Of a stretch of DNA of 64,000 nucleotides, positions 16,413 to 24,935 are shown piece after piece. Source of the stretch: SSF26 sp037443945. Its GTDB lineage: Bacteria; Chloroflexota; Anaerolineae; J102. Below the pieces are notes generated by a model. That model did not search any database. It was given only the letters and a program-made list of their open reading frames with translations, and was not told the DNA's origin. The translations under genes were made by a program, and so were the position numbers. Each line of letters starts with the position of its first letter. Position 1 is the first letter of the stretch. The DNA is taken from assembly GCA_037443945.1 (NCBI GenBank), contig JBBINH010000003.1, positions 1 through 64,000 on the forward strand, written 5' to 3'.

Positions 16413-18299
16413 TCAAGGCCACAATTCGGCCACGAACTCGCCCAGGTCCAGCGCCCGCAGCTTGTCCGGACAGGGTTTGCCCGTGGCCGGGTCCCAGTTC
16501 CGGATTTGATAGTACCAGGCGAGCATCGTCTCCAGGTCGGGACTGTAGCCGGCATGAGGGCCTGTGGCAACGGCCTGGCGCACCGCCTTGGGCAGGGTCT
16601 CGTTGGCGCGGGTGAGACCGAAGCGATGGTTGAGCACCCGTTTGAGGGTGTAAATGCGTTCGCCCGTGCGGATCAGATCCTCGGGCTGCCACGCCTGGCC
16701 GGTGATCGTGTTCCACAGCTCGAGAAACGATGGGATGGGGATTTCCTCAAAATGGCAGAGGATGGCGCTGTTGGTGAAAGCACGAAAATCGAGTACGCGC
16801 GCCGTCATCGCCACCTTGGCCGGTGACTCCTCGCGCGGATCGCCATAGGTGATGCCGATCTCCGGGGCTTCGCGGCCCTGTTCCCAATGGTACACATCGC
16901 CGGCCATGTGGCAGGCCCCGCGCGTGGCCACGGCATAGACCAAACCTTGCCCGGCATGGGCGCGCACATCGTGGAAAGGCAGTTCCAACCGATTGACATG
17001 GACGGCCAGTTCGGGCACATCCAGGGCTGCGCCCACCCGTGCGGCGCCTTCGGCCAGGAGATTGCCGAAGCCCCGACGGTAGGCGATCTGCTCGATCAAG
17101 GCCAGGGCCGGCCCGGCATCACCCCAACGCAACTCCAGGCCCTCGGTTGTGCTCGTGTTGATGATGCCGGCTTCGAAGAGGGCATAGGCAAAGGCAATGG
17201 TCGAACCGCAGGAAATGGTATCGAGGCCGTAGCGATTGCAAAGATGCCCGGCCAGAATGACATCCTCGAGAGAATGAGAGCCGAGTTGAGGTCCAAAGGC
17301 GACGGCGGTTTCGTATTCCGGGCCGTCAATCACGCCTGCGACCCGATCGGACAGGACGACCTCACGGCCGCAGGCAATGGGGCAGCGAAAACAAGGCACA
17401 TGCCGTTTGAGGAAGCGGTCGCTGAGCTGCCCGGCATTGATGACATCCTCGATACCGTTGAGTTCGGTCGTCCTGTAATAGAAGGCCGAGACATCCCCGG
17501 CCAAAGCGCCCACGTCCATGCCCATCAGGGTGCCGCCCAGCCGCATCATCTGGGTCGTCAGATCCGCAATGACGAAGGCCGTCACCTCGCGGTTGGCCCG
17601 TTTGTTGGCCAGCGGGTCGTACAGGGGCACTTCGGCATGACCGCCGACGCCGATGGCTTTCAGGCGCTTGCTGCCCATCACGGCCCCCATGCCGGTGCGA
17701 CCGGCCGCACGGCCGTGGTCGTTCATGATGGCGGCAAAACGCACCCGGTTCTCCCCGGCCGGTCCGATGCAGGCCACGCGCACGCGCTTGGCTCCCATAG
17801 CCGCGCGGATGGCCTCCTGCGTCTCATAGGTATCGAGACCCCACAGGCTTTCGGCATCATGGAGTTGCGGTATAGCGCCCTCGCGGATCTCCAGCCAGAC
17901 CGGCCGCGGAGCCTGGCCGGTGATGATGATACCGTCATAACCGGCGCGCCGTAGTTCCGGTCCCCAATAGCCGCCCGCATTGGCTTCGCCGGTCAGACCG
18001 GTGGCAGGCGAACGGGCCACCACGGCGAAACGACCCGCTGCCGGGGTGGTGGTGCCCACCAGGGGGCCTGTCATGAAGATGAGGGGATTGTCCGGTCCCA
18101 GCGGATCGGTATCCGGTCCGGCCAGATCGGCCAGATAGCGGGCGCCCAGACCGCTGCCGCCGACGAAAAGCCGAGCGTAGGTCTCGTTGAGGGGTTCTTC
18201 CCAGATCCTGCCCTCGCTTAGATCGACGCGCAACAGCTTGCCCATGTAACCAGGCAACAGGGTGGGCGTGGTAGGCGTGAACGGCCGGAGAAGGGTCAT
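16413..18299 (-). CDS. Aldehyde:ferredoxin oxidoreductase (tungstopterin type)
   Basis: This 628-residue enzyme interconverts aldehydes and carboxylic acids with ferredoxin, using a tungsten (or molybdenum) bis-pterin and one 4Fe-4S cluster. Family features are YMGKLLRVDLSEGRI, the pterin-binding region RSPATGLTGEANAGGYWGPE, and the cluster Cys as CFRCPIAC (C303, C306, C310) with a fourth Cys at about 515 (SAILCHF), matching the Pyrococcus pattern. The start ATG 18299 is 2 nt after the stop of the alcohol dehydrogenase gene; an internal ATG at 18245 is a possible shorter start. Together with that gene and the SCP2-like gene it forms one operon. Substrate chain length is unknown. Confidence 0.93.
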   Translation of the reverse strand: MTLLRPFTPTTPTLLPGYMGKLLRVDLSEGRIWEEPLNETYARLFVGGSGLGARYLADLAGPDTDPLGPDNPLIFMTGPLVGTTTPAAGRFAVVARSPATGLTGEANAGGYWGPELRRAGYDGIIITGQAPRPVWLEIREGAIPQLHDAESLWGLDTYETQEAIRAAMGAKRVRVACIGPAGENRVRFAAIMNDHGRAAGRTGMGAVMGSKRLKAIGVGGHAEVPLYDPLANKRANREVTAFVIADLTTQMMRLGGTLMGMDVGALAGDVSAFYYRTTELNGIEDVINAGQLSDRFLKRHVPCFRCPIACGREVVLSDRVAGVIDGPEYETAVAFGPQLGSHSLEDVILAGHLCNRYGLDTISCGSTIAFAYALFEAGIINTSTTEGLELRWGDAGPALALIEQIAYRRGFGNLLAEGAARVGAALDVPELAVHVNRLELPFHDVRAHAGQGLVYAVATRGACHMAGDVYHWEQGREAPEIGITYGDPREESPAKVAMTARVLDFRAFTNSAILCHFEEIPIPSFLELWNTITGQAWQPEDLIRTGERIYTLKRVLNHRFGLTRANETLPKAVRQAVATGPHAGYSPDLETMLAWYYQIRNWDPATGKPCPDKLRALDLGEFVAELWP

Positions 18300-18301
18300 G
18301 A

Positions 18302-19477
18302 CTAAAAATCCACGCGCTTGCCTTCGTAGGCATATTGAAACAGCCGCATCAGCTCCGGTCGTTCCGGGATACGCGCGTTGACCGTGATGGTGCCGTCGCC
18401 CTCGGCGAACACACACATCTGCTCCAGCGCTGCCTCGTAACGCTCGCGGGCAATGCCCATGGCCGCCACGGTCAGGGGTTGTTCAACCTGCCGTTCCAGC
18501 TCGCGAATGGCAGCGATCACGGCCGCCGTAGCCGTGGCGTCATCGGCATTGGCCTCGGGCAGGCGCAGGGCATAAGCCAGATCGGGGTAGCGGGTCACGG
18601 CCGCCGGCAGCGCCGCCGTGAACTCCATCACATAGGGCAGAAAAAGGGCGACGGTGCGACCGTGGGGGATTTTGAAGGTGGCGCCAAAGGCATGACCCAT
18701 GGCATGGGCCAGACCGGCCAGCGAGTTGCCGAAACCCAGACCGGCGATGGTGGCCGCATTGGCCATGTGCTCGCGCGCTTCCATATCGTGGGGGTCGGCG
18801 TAGGCACGCGGCAGGTACTGAAAAACCAGTTGCAGCGCCTTCAGACAAAGACCATCGCTGAAGTCATTACGAAAGGTACAGGTGTACCCTTCGACGGCAT
18901 GGACGAGGACATCCAGCCCGGTATCGGCCGTAATGCGCCGCGGGAGCTCGCGGGTGAGGCTGGGATCGACCACGGCCAGAGTGGGCACCGTTTCCCGCGA
19001 GATGACGGAGACCTTGCGGCCATCGCTCAGGTCGGTAAGAACGATGGCGCCGGTGGCTTCGGCGCCCGTTCCGGCCGTGGTGGGGATGGCCAACAGCCGG
19101 GCGCGACGTCCTAAACCCAGAAAGAGGAACGGCGCTATGGCATCGGGCTCGACATCGGGGCGCTCGTAGAGGACCCACATGGCCTTGGCCGCGTCCATGG
19201 CCGAACCGCCGCCCAGGCCCACGATCCAATCCGGGGCAAAAGCCGCAAGCTGTTCGGCCCCGCGACGCACGGTTTGCAGCGACGGCTCCGGTTCCACCTC
19301 GGCGAAATAGCCCACCTCCATCCCGGCCTTGCGCAGATGCTCGGCGATGCGTTCGCTAAAGCCCAGACCGTGCAGCACCGGATCGGTGACGATGAAGGCC
19401 CGGCTCCCCGGCAACTCATCCAGATAGCTGAGGGCATCCTCGCCGTAGATGATTTCGGGACTTTTGAAAAACCACAT
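18302..19477 (-). CDS. Iron-containing alcohol dehydrogenase
   Basis: A 391-residue group III alcohol dehydrogenase. The NAD(P)-binding motif GLGGGSAMDAAK is at about 87-98. The metal ligands are visible as D189 and H193 (TGLDVLVHAVEGY), H258 (AGLAHAMGHAFG) and H272 (IPHGRTVA). It interconverts an alcohol and an aldehyde. The gene begins 2 bp after the SCP2-like stop, and its stop touches the start of the aldehyde:ferredoxin oxidoreductase. The pair could take an alcohol to an acid, or reduce an acid to an alcohol when ferredoxin is strongly reduced. Confidence 0.93.
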   Translation of the reverse strand: MWFFKSPEIIYGEDALSYLDELPGSRAFIVTDPVLHGLGFSERIAEHLRKAGMEVGYFAEVEPEPSLQTVRRGAEQLAAFAPDWIVGLGGGSAMDAAKAMWVLYERPDVEPDAIAPFLFLGLGRRARLLAIPTTAGTGAEATGAIVLTDLSDGRKVSVISRETVPTLAVVDPSLTRELPRRITADTGLDVLVHAVEGYTCTFRNDFSDGLCLKALQLVFQYLPRAYADPHDMEAREHMANAATIAGLGFGNSLAGLAHAMGHAFGATFKIPHGRTVALFLPYVMEFTAALPAAVTRYPDLAYALRLPEANADDATATAAVIAAIRELERQVEQPLTVAAMGIARERYEAALEQMCVFAEGDGTITVNARIPERPELMRLFQYAYEGKRVDF

Positions 19478-19479
19478 GC

Positions 19480-19896
19480 CTATTCCTCGTCGGGATAACG
19501 CGTGGGCACGTTCGCGGCGCTGTTGACCAGGTCCAGCGTGGCCTTGACCGAGCGCATGATTTTGGCCAGATTACCCTTGAGCTTGAGCTGCCGACTGACC
19601 AGGGCGCGAATGGGGTCGAGTTGTTTCTTGAAGATCTTGCGATAGGTATCGATGCTCCCTTCGATAATGAATTCAGGCTGTTTGTCGTCCGGACCGGTCA
19701 CCAGATACGCCTCACGACATTGCCCATGCCACAGGTCAAGATACATTTTGACCGGCTCCTTAAGACTCCCTTTCGGTTCGACGATGAAATAAAAATCGCC
19801 TTCCCAGTTGGCAGCCGAGACCTTGTAGGCTTCGTTGGCATTTAGGGCTTCCTTGAACGCCGCAACCCATTCGGCCGAGGGGAACAGATAGGCCAT
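19480..19896 (-). CDS. SCP2-like lipid-binding protein, first gene of the ADH-AOR operon
   Basis: The 138-residue protein is started at ATG 19896, with GGAGG upstream. It reads as an SCP2 sterol-carrier domain: an N-terminal amphipathic helix (SAEWVAAFKEALNANEAYKV), a beta-sheet region (FYFIVEPKGSLKEPVKMYLD) and a helical end (KLKGNLAKIMRSVKATLDLV). Such proteins hold acyl or other hydrophobic ligands. It is the promoter-proximal gene of the operon, 2 bp before the alcohol dehydrogenase, which suggests that the oxidoreductases act on a hydrophobic substrate. That role is inferred from position only. Confidence 0.75.
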   Translation of the reverse strand: MAYLFPSAEWVAAFKEALNANEAYKVSAANWEGDFYFIVEPKGSLKEPVKMYLDLWHGQCREAYLVTGPDDKQPEFIIEGSIDTYRKIFKKQLDPIRALVSRQLKLKGNLAKIMRSVKATLDLVNSAANVPTRYPDEE

Positions 19897-19988
19897 AGAG
19901 AACCTCCTGAAGAGAATAGGCGGGGATAGCACACCACCGTCGGCAACCGGGACGATGCCGGAGCGGTTATGACGCGTTGCGTCGTGAG

Positions 19989-20017
19989 ATTATAGCACAC
20001 GGGCCGCAAAAGCCCAA
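19989..20017 (-). promoter_or_regulatory. Promoter of the SCP2-ADH-AOR operon
   Basis: On the minus strand a perfect -10 TATAAT (19994-19989) is preceded at 17 bp by TTGGGC (20017-20012). The -35 match is weak (TTG only). Transcription would start near 19982, giving a leader of about 85 nt. Confidence 0.55.
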
Positions 20018-20082
20018 GAAGACGCCTCCCGACGGAACCGTTCTGGAACGGACTCGTTTCGGCGGCCTGCTCAAACCTTCGT

Positions 20083-20111
20083 TTGACAGAGGGCCAAGGC
20101 AGTCTTAGTGT
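20083..20111 (+). promoter_or_regulatory. Promoter of the secreted glycoside hydrolase
   Basis: TTGACA at 20083-20088 and TAGTGT at 20106-20111 are spaced by 17 bp on the plus strand, divergent from the SCP2-ADH-AOR promoter. The -10 is imperfect. The leader to ATG 20184 would be about 66 nt with AGGAGG before the start. Confidence 0.55.
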
Positions 20112-20183
20112 TTTTAGGACTCCTTGAAGGAAGCGCTTCTCGCCTTCCGGTAGCCGTTCCCCCACACTGTCAGGAGGTTTGTT

Positions 20184-23100
20184 ATGTCCCCCTTCCCTTG
20201 TCGGCTGCTCTGTTTGGTGGTGATGGTATCGCTATGGGCTGTTCTGGCGGCGTCGCTGCCGACGCCGTCGGTTGCTTTGGCGGACTTCTCGGCCTCGGCG
20301 GCGGTGGCTGCCGACCCACCCCCTGCGGATGAGGAGACGGAGGAAGCCTTGACCGGGTTTGACCCGGCCGCCGCCGATGCGGTCTGGTTTCCTCTCACCT
20401 TGCCCTGGGACGACGCAACGGCCACCTTGATCGACGCCTCCGATCTCCTGGGCGACAGGCCCGGCGACGATCTCAGCACCGTGATCGACCGCCGCGGCTT
20501 TGTGGTGACCGACGCCGAGGGCCATTTCCGCTTCAGCCGCACCGGTCGCCGTGCCCGCTTTTGGGGCACCAACCTGACCTTCAGTGCCGTGCTGCCGCCC
20601 TCCCCGACCCATCCGCCCGCCGCCGGCGAGTTTCCCGATGCCCGCGCCGCCGAGAAACTGGCCGCCCGCCTGGCCAAATTGGGGTTCAATGCCGTGCGCA
20701 TGCACATGTTCGACTGGTTCGGCCGCCCGAACGGCATCTGGCTGAATCCCGAGGCCAACACGCAAATCATGGATCCGGTGTCGTTGGAGCGGCTGGATTA
20801 TCTCATCTATCAGCTCAAGCGTCATGGCATCTACGTCGTCCTGGGCTTGCACAACGGTCGTCATTTTGCCCTCGGTGATGGGGTGACCGATGCGCCCGAG
20901 TTCAAAGAAGCCTTTCTGGCCGGTGGGGCGGCCTTCAACAAAGGAGCCACCCATTTTGATCCCATCATGATCGCCCTGCAGCGGGATTATGCCGCCCGGC
21001 TCTTGAACCACGTCAATCCGTACACCGGGCTGGCCTATAAGGATGACCCCGTCATCCTCTTCACCGAGACCACCAACGAAGACACGCTGTTCACGTCGTG
21101 GGTTCTCGATCAGCTCCATCATCGGCCGGGCGATGAGAGCAGCTTCCCTGCCTTTTCCAGCCTGGAGTTGGATGGCTGGACGCGTGCTGCCGGCAGTGGG
21201 CCTCGGATCAACCGCTTGCGGAATCCCGGCTTTGAGGGGGGTCTGGAGGACTGGTACACCTTCACCACCGACGGCGCTCGCGCCGCGTTCGGCACCGACA
21301 GCAACGCGTACCAGGGTAGCCGGGCCTTGAGGGTGAACATCTCCCAGGTGAGCGGGACCGGCTGGCATATCCAATTCGGTCAGAACAACCTGGCCGTGCA
21401 GGCGGGCAAGACCTATCGCCTCCGCTTTGCCGCCCGCGCCAGCACCACGACCTCGGTCCAGGCCATGATCCGACGCAACGGCGAGCCCTGGAATGCCTTG
21501 GGCTGGCAGACCACCATCCAACTCACCCCGACTTGGCGGCGCTACGAGTTCACCTTTACGGCTACGGAGACCCTCTTCGGCGGTGCCCAATTGACCTTTG
21601 AAGTCGGTCAGGCCGTGCGCACCCTATGGTTTGATGATTTCCTGTTCCAGGAAACCGATGCTTTCCCCGGCTGGTTGGGCTGGCTGGAAAACCGCTACGG
21701 CAGCACGGCGGCCTTGCGCGCGGCGTGGGCTCCCGGTGGCACCGTTCCCGAAACGGAAAAAGTGCTCAACGGCAGCTTTGAAACCGGCCTGGCGCCCTGG
21801 GTCCCCTATGTGGAAGCCCCGGCGGCAGCCACGTTCCGGATCGATACAGGCACGGCGGCGCACGGCACGCGTTCGCTGCGGGCCCAGGTAACGGCCGTAG
21901 ACGGTACCGATTGGCACGTGCAGGTCTCGCAAGGCGCGCTGAACGTGACGGCCGGCCAGCTCTATCGGCTCCGTTTTGCGGCCAAGGCCAGCAGCCCCGG
22001 CCCCTTCAACGTGGTGGTCATGCAGAACCACGATCCCTGGCAATTGCTGGGCCTGGCGGAACAGGTGTATCCGGGCACCGATTGGCAAACCTTTGAATTG
22101 GTCTTTACGGCCACGGCCGGCGACGCCAATGCCCGCGTCGGTTTCGATTTCGGCCAGAAGGTGCGCACGGTTTGGATCGATCATGTCAGCCTCAAACCGA
22201 TGAGCACGCTCGGTTTGCGTGACGATGAGAGCCTGGAAGGGAATAACGTGGCCCGGCTCCGCCCGCGCGAGGTGAGCCAATATACGCCTCAGCGCCTGCG
22301 CGACACGCTGGCGTTCTACGAAGAGACGCAACGGGTCTATCTGACCGGCATGCGCCACTATCTGCGCACGAACCTGGGCGCACGTTCCCTCAATACCGGC
22401 AGCACCAGCATCGTCAACAGTCTGGCCGACATCTACCCCTTTGCCCAGCTCGATTTCGTGGATAGCCACCTGTACTGGGACCATCCCACCTGGCCGGATG
22501 TACCGGCGTGGTCGCCGGTGGGTTGGGTCATCCGCAATCAGGCCTGGGTCAATGCCCCGATGGTAGGGCTGTTCGATCTGGCGGCCATGGCCGTTCGGGG
22601 TAAGCCTTTCACCGTCACCGAATTCAACCAGCCCTTTCCCAATCGCTACGCCGTCGAGGCTCCCTTGCTGATGGCAACCTTTGCCAATTTGCAGGACTGG
22701 GATGCCGTTTTTCAGTTCGCCTATGCCGACGGCACGTTCTACAACAGCGCCTACGCCAGTTCGTTCTTCGATCTGGTCGGCAACCCCGTTGCCACCGGGT
22801 TGATGCCTGTGGCGGCCCGTTTGTTTTTGGGCGCGCAGACGACGGCCGCGCCTACCACGAGTCTCCTGCGTTATACGGCCAACGAACGCTACGAGAGTAT
22901 GCGTTTTGACGGCATCGGCACCTTTTTGCAGGAGGCCAAGGGGGTCCACCCGGCGGCGGCTTTCGGCAGTCGGCTGCGCATCGGTGACTTCCAGGCGACC
23001 GCGCCCGTTACGCCGGCGCTTCCTACCCCGCCCGGCCCGGTCTATCGGAGCGCCGGCAACCAGTTGCGTTGGGATGTGAGCCAGCCGAACCGGGGTCTTT

Positions 23101-23618
23101 ATAGCTTCGACGCACCCCAGGCCCAAGGCGTGGTCGGCTTTCTCGCCGACCGCAGCATCACCTTGAGCACCCTGAGCCTGAGCACCCCCAAGAACACGGC
23201 CGCCTTTGCCGCCGTGGTGGCCCAGAGTCGCGACGGCCGTCCGCTGGTCACGGCCCAGACCGTGTTGCTGGGTGTTTTCACCCGCGTGGAGAACACGGGG
23301 CAAGTCTGGAATGCCGACCACACCTCCCTGGACGACCGCTGGGGTAGGCCTCCTACCCTGATCGAACCCTTGCGGACCACCGTCACCCTCAAACTCAGCA
23401 ATCCGGCGGCCGTGCAGGTTTGGGCTTTGGACGAAACCGGTGCGCCCCGGCAACGTCTGACCACCCGTGTCCTCAGCGGGAGGCGTCTGCGCTTCACCGT
23501 GGACACGGCCCAGCACAAGACGATGTGGTACGCCCTGCAACGGACCTCGGTGGCACCGCTTGAGGGAGAGGAACCCCTCTTTCTGCCCCGCTTGCAACAG
23601 AATCCAGCCTCTCCCTAA
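20184..23618 (+). CDS. Secreted glycoside hydrolase (GH-A-like) with two inserted carbohydrate-binding-like modules
   Basis: The 1144-residue protein has a signal peptide (about 1-33). The barrel starts near residue 100 (RRGFVVTDAEGHFRFSRTG, then FWGTNLTFSAV), a form seen in GH5/GH42-like enzymes. The acid/base Glu is probably E299 (FTETTNED) and the nucleophile E813 (TVTEFNQPF). Between them are two jelly-roll modules of CBM4/9-like type: about 345-490 (NPGFEGGLEDWYTF ... VRTLWFDDFLF) and about 525-675 (NGSFETGLAPWVPY ... VRTVWIDHVSL), separated by a barrel-like stretch (WLGWLENRYGSTAALRAAW). The C-terminal ~200 residues look like a beta domain. Substrate unknown. The double-PA14 gene follows by 69 bp. 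Confidence 0.85.
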   Translation: MSPFPCRLLCLVVMVSLWAVLAASLPTPSVALADFSASAAVAADPPPADEETEEALTGFDPAAADAVWFPLTLPWDDATATLIDASDLLGDRPGDDLSTVIDRRGFVVTDAEGHFRFSRTGRRARFWGTNLTFSAVLPPSPTHPPAAGEFPDARAAEKLAARLAKLGFNAVRMHMFDWFGRPNGIWLNPEANTQIMDPVSLERLDYLIYQLKRHGIYVVLGLHNGRHFALGDGVTDAPEFKEAFLAGGAAFNKGATHFDPIMIALQRDYAARLLNHVNPYTGLAYKDDPVILFTETTNEDTLFTSWVLDQLHHRPGDESSFPAFSSLELDGWTRAAGSGPRINRLRNPGFEGGLEDWYTFTTDGARAAFGTDSNAYQGSRALRVNISQVSGTGWHIQFGQNNLAVQAGKTYRLRFAARASTTTSVQAMIRRNGEPWNALGWQTTIQLTPTWRRYEFTFTATETLFGGAQLTFEVGQAVRTLWFDDFLFQETDAFPGWLGWLENRYGSTAALRAAWAPGGTVPETEKVLNGSFETGLAPWVPYVEAPAAATFRIDTGTAAHGTRSLRAQVTAVDGTDWHVQVSQGALNVTAGQLYRLRFAAKASSPGPFNVVVMQNHDPWQLLGLAEQVYPGTDWQTFELVFTATAGDANARVGFDFGQKVRTVWIDHVSLKPMSTLGLRDDESLEGNNVARLRPREVSQYTPQRLRDTLAFYEETQRVYLTGMRHYLRTNLGARSLNTGSTSIVNSLADIYPFAQLDFVDSHLYWDHPTWPDVPAWSPVGWVIRNQAWVNAPMVGLFDLAAMAVRGKPFTVTEFNQPFPNRYAVEAPLLMATFANLQDWDAVFQFAYADGTFYNSAYASSFFDLVGNPVATGLMPVAARLFLGAQTTAAPTTSLLRYTANERYESMRFDGIGTFLQEAKGVHPAAAFGSRLRIGDFQATAPVTPALPTPPGPVYRSAGNQLRWDVSQPNRGLYSFDAPQAQGVVGFLADRSITLSTLSLSTPKNTAAFAAVVAQSRDGRPLVTAQTVLLGVFTRVENTGQVWNADHTSLDDRWGRPPTLIEPLRTTVTLKLSNPAAVQVWALDETGAPRQRLTTRVLSGRRLRFTVDTAQHKTMWYALQRTSVAPLEGEEPLFLPRLQQNPASP

Positions 23619-23687
23619 CTCTGGTCGGGAACCTTTTTTGCCTCCTTGTCGTCTGTGAAGGCGAATCTCTTCATAAGGAGGCAAGCG

Positions 23688-24872
23688 ATGTTCAAGCGAC
23701 GTATTCACGGCTTCGCCCTTGCCTCCCTGGTAAGTGCAGCAATCGTGTTGATGCTGGCCGTGACGCCAGGCATGGCGCAGTCCACTGACACAGGGTGGCA
23801 AGGCGAGTATTTCGACAATCCATGGCTGATCGGGTCCCCGGTTCTGACCCGTACCGACGCCTTCATCGATTTCAATTGGGGTACCGGATCACCCCACGAC
23901 CGGATTCCGGCAGACCGTTTTTCGGTGCGTTGGAACCGTATCGCTCGTTTTGAGGCCGGCCGCTATCGCTTCATCGTCGAGGTGGATGATGGCGTGCGCC
24001 TGTTCCTGGACGATCAGCTCATCCTCGACCGCTGGCATGACCAGGCGCCGACCACCTATACCGTCGAGCGGGAGTTGAGCGCCGGTGACCATGCCATTCG
24101 CCTGGAGTACTACGAGAACACCGGCTGGGCCGTGGCCCGGTTGCGCTGGGAGCGGACCGAGGCCGTCGTACCCCCGACGACCACCTGGCGTGGTGAGTAT
24201 TATGCCAATCCCTGGCTGGCCGGCACGCCCACCCTGGTGCGCGAGGATGCCAACATCCAATTCGAATGGGGGCAGCGTTCGCCCGATCCGCGGCTCCCTG
24301 CCGACCGCTTCTCGGTGCGGTGGACCCGGGCCATCCGGTTCGAGCAAGGCCGCTACCGCTTTACGACGGTGACCGATGACGGTGTGCGGCTTTACATCGA
24401 CGGCAGGCTGGTGATCGACCAATGGCGGGATATGGCTCCCACCACCCACACGGCCGTTCTCGATCTTGCGGCAGGCGTGCATGCGATCCGCCTGGAGTAC
24501 TACGAGAACGCCGGTAATGCCACGGCCAAACTCGCGTGGGAGAAGGTGCGGGTGCCGCCACCGGTGGGTAACATCATCACCTGTGTGCGCCCGCGCAACT
24601 CCTGGATCAAAATCTATCGCTGGGACGGCGAGCGCTGGGTAGATATCAACCCCCGCGGTTGGGGTGCCATCTCGCCCAGCGGCTATCTGAAGATCGACGG
24701 CCTGCCGGTAGACATCGCCCGTTACGGCGGTCAGGGCCATCCCTATCGGGTGGAACTGTGGGCCAACCATACCCTCATCCGCTCCATCGGCAACACCGCG
24801 CGTGGGGAACCCGAGTTCCGTGTGCGCGCGTTTGTCGACAACTACACGCCCTGGGCCTGCCCAGCGCCTTGA
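23688..24872 (+). CDS. Secreted protein with two PA14 domains
   Basis: The 394-residue protein starts at ATG 23688 behind AAGGAGG. Residues 1-30 are a signal peptide ending ...TPGMAQ. Two PA14-like domains follow: about 35-160 (WQGEYFDNPWLIGSPVLTRT ... VDDGVRLFLDDQLILDRW) and about 165-290 (WRGEYYANPWLAGTPTLVRE ... TDDGVRLYIDGRLVIDQW). The tails of both use the same residues (IRLEYYEN). The last ~95 residues (ITCVRPRNSWIKIYRWDGER) form a separate small domain that I do not recognise. PA14 domains often bind carbohydrate, and the gene follows a secreted glycoside hydrolase, so a polysaccharide-binding partner is plausible. Confidence 0.85.
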   Translation: MFKRRIHGFALASLVSAAIVLMLAVTPGMAQSTDTGWQGEYFDNPWLIGSPVLTRTDAFIDFNWGTGSPHDRIPADRFSVRWNRIARFEAGRYRFIVEVDDGVRLFLDDQLILDRWHDQAPTTYTVERELSAGDHAIRLEYYENTGWAVARLRWERTEAVVPPTTTWRGEYYANPWLAGTPTLVREDANIQFEWGQRSPDPRLPADRFSVRWTRAIRFEQGRYRFTTVTDDGVRLYIDGRLVIDQWRDMAPTTHTAVLDLAAGVHAIRLEYYENAGNATAKLAWEKVRVPPPVGNIITCVRPRNSWIKIYRWDGERWVDINPRGWGAISPSGYLKIDGLPVDIARYGGQGHPYRVELWANHTLIRSIGNTARGEPEFRVRAFVDNYTPWACPAP

Positions 24873-24880
24873 GCGCCAAG

Positions 24881-24935
24881 ACAAGAGCGACGATGGGGCC
24901 ATGGCGGTAGGCCTGCCGCCATGGCCCGCTCTTGT
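24881..24935. terminator. Bidirectional stem-loop between convergent genes
   Basis: Nested inverted repeats lie between the PA14 stop and the polyprenyl synthase stop: ACAAGAGC (24881-24888) with GCTCTTGT (24928-24935), and GGGCCATGGCGG (24896-24907) with CCGCCATGGCCC (24916-24927) around an 8-base loop. Placement between two gene ends and the long GC stem fit a two-way terminator, although there is no U tract. Confidence 0.65.

Noticed and set aside
21624..23801. Minus-strand open frame of 725 codons
   Set aside because: Opposite the secreted glycoside hydrolase, whose frame has clear catalytic and binding modules; the antisense product has no recognisable motif.
24100..24509. Identical 21-base stretches in the PA14 gene considered as a recombination or transfer scar
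   Set aside because: They encode the same residues (IRLEYYEN) in the two PA14 domains and are explained by domain duplication.
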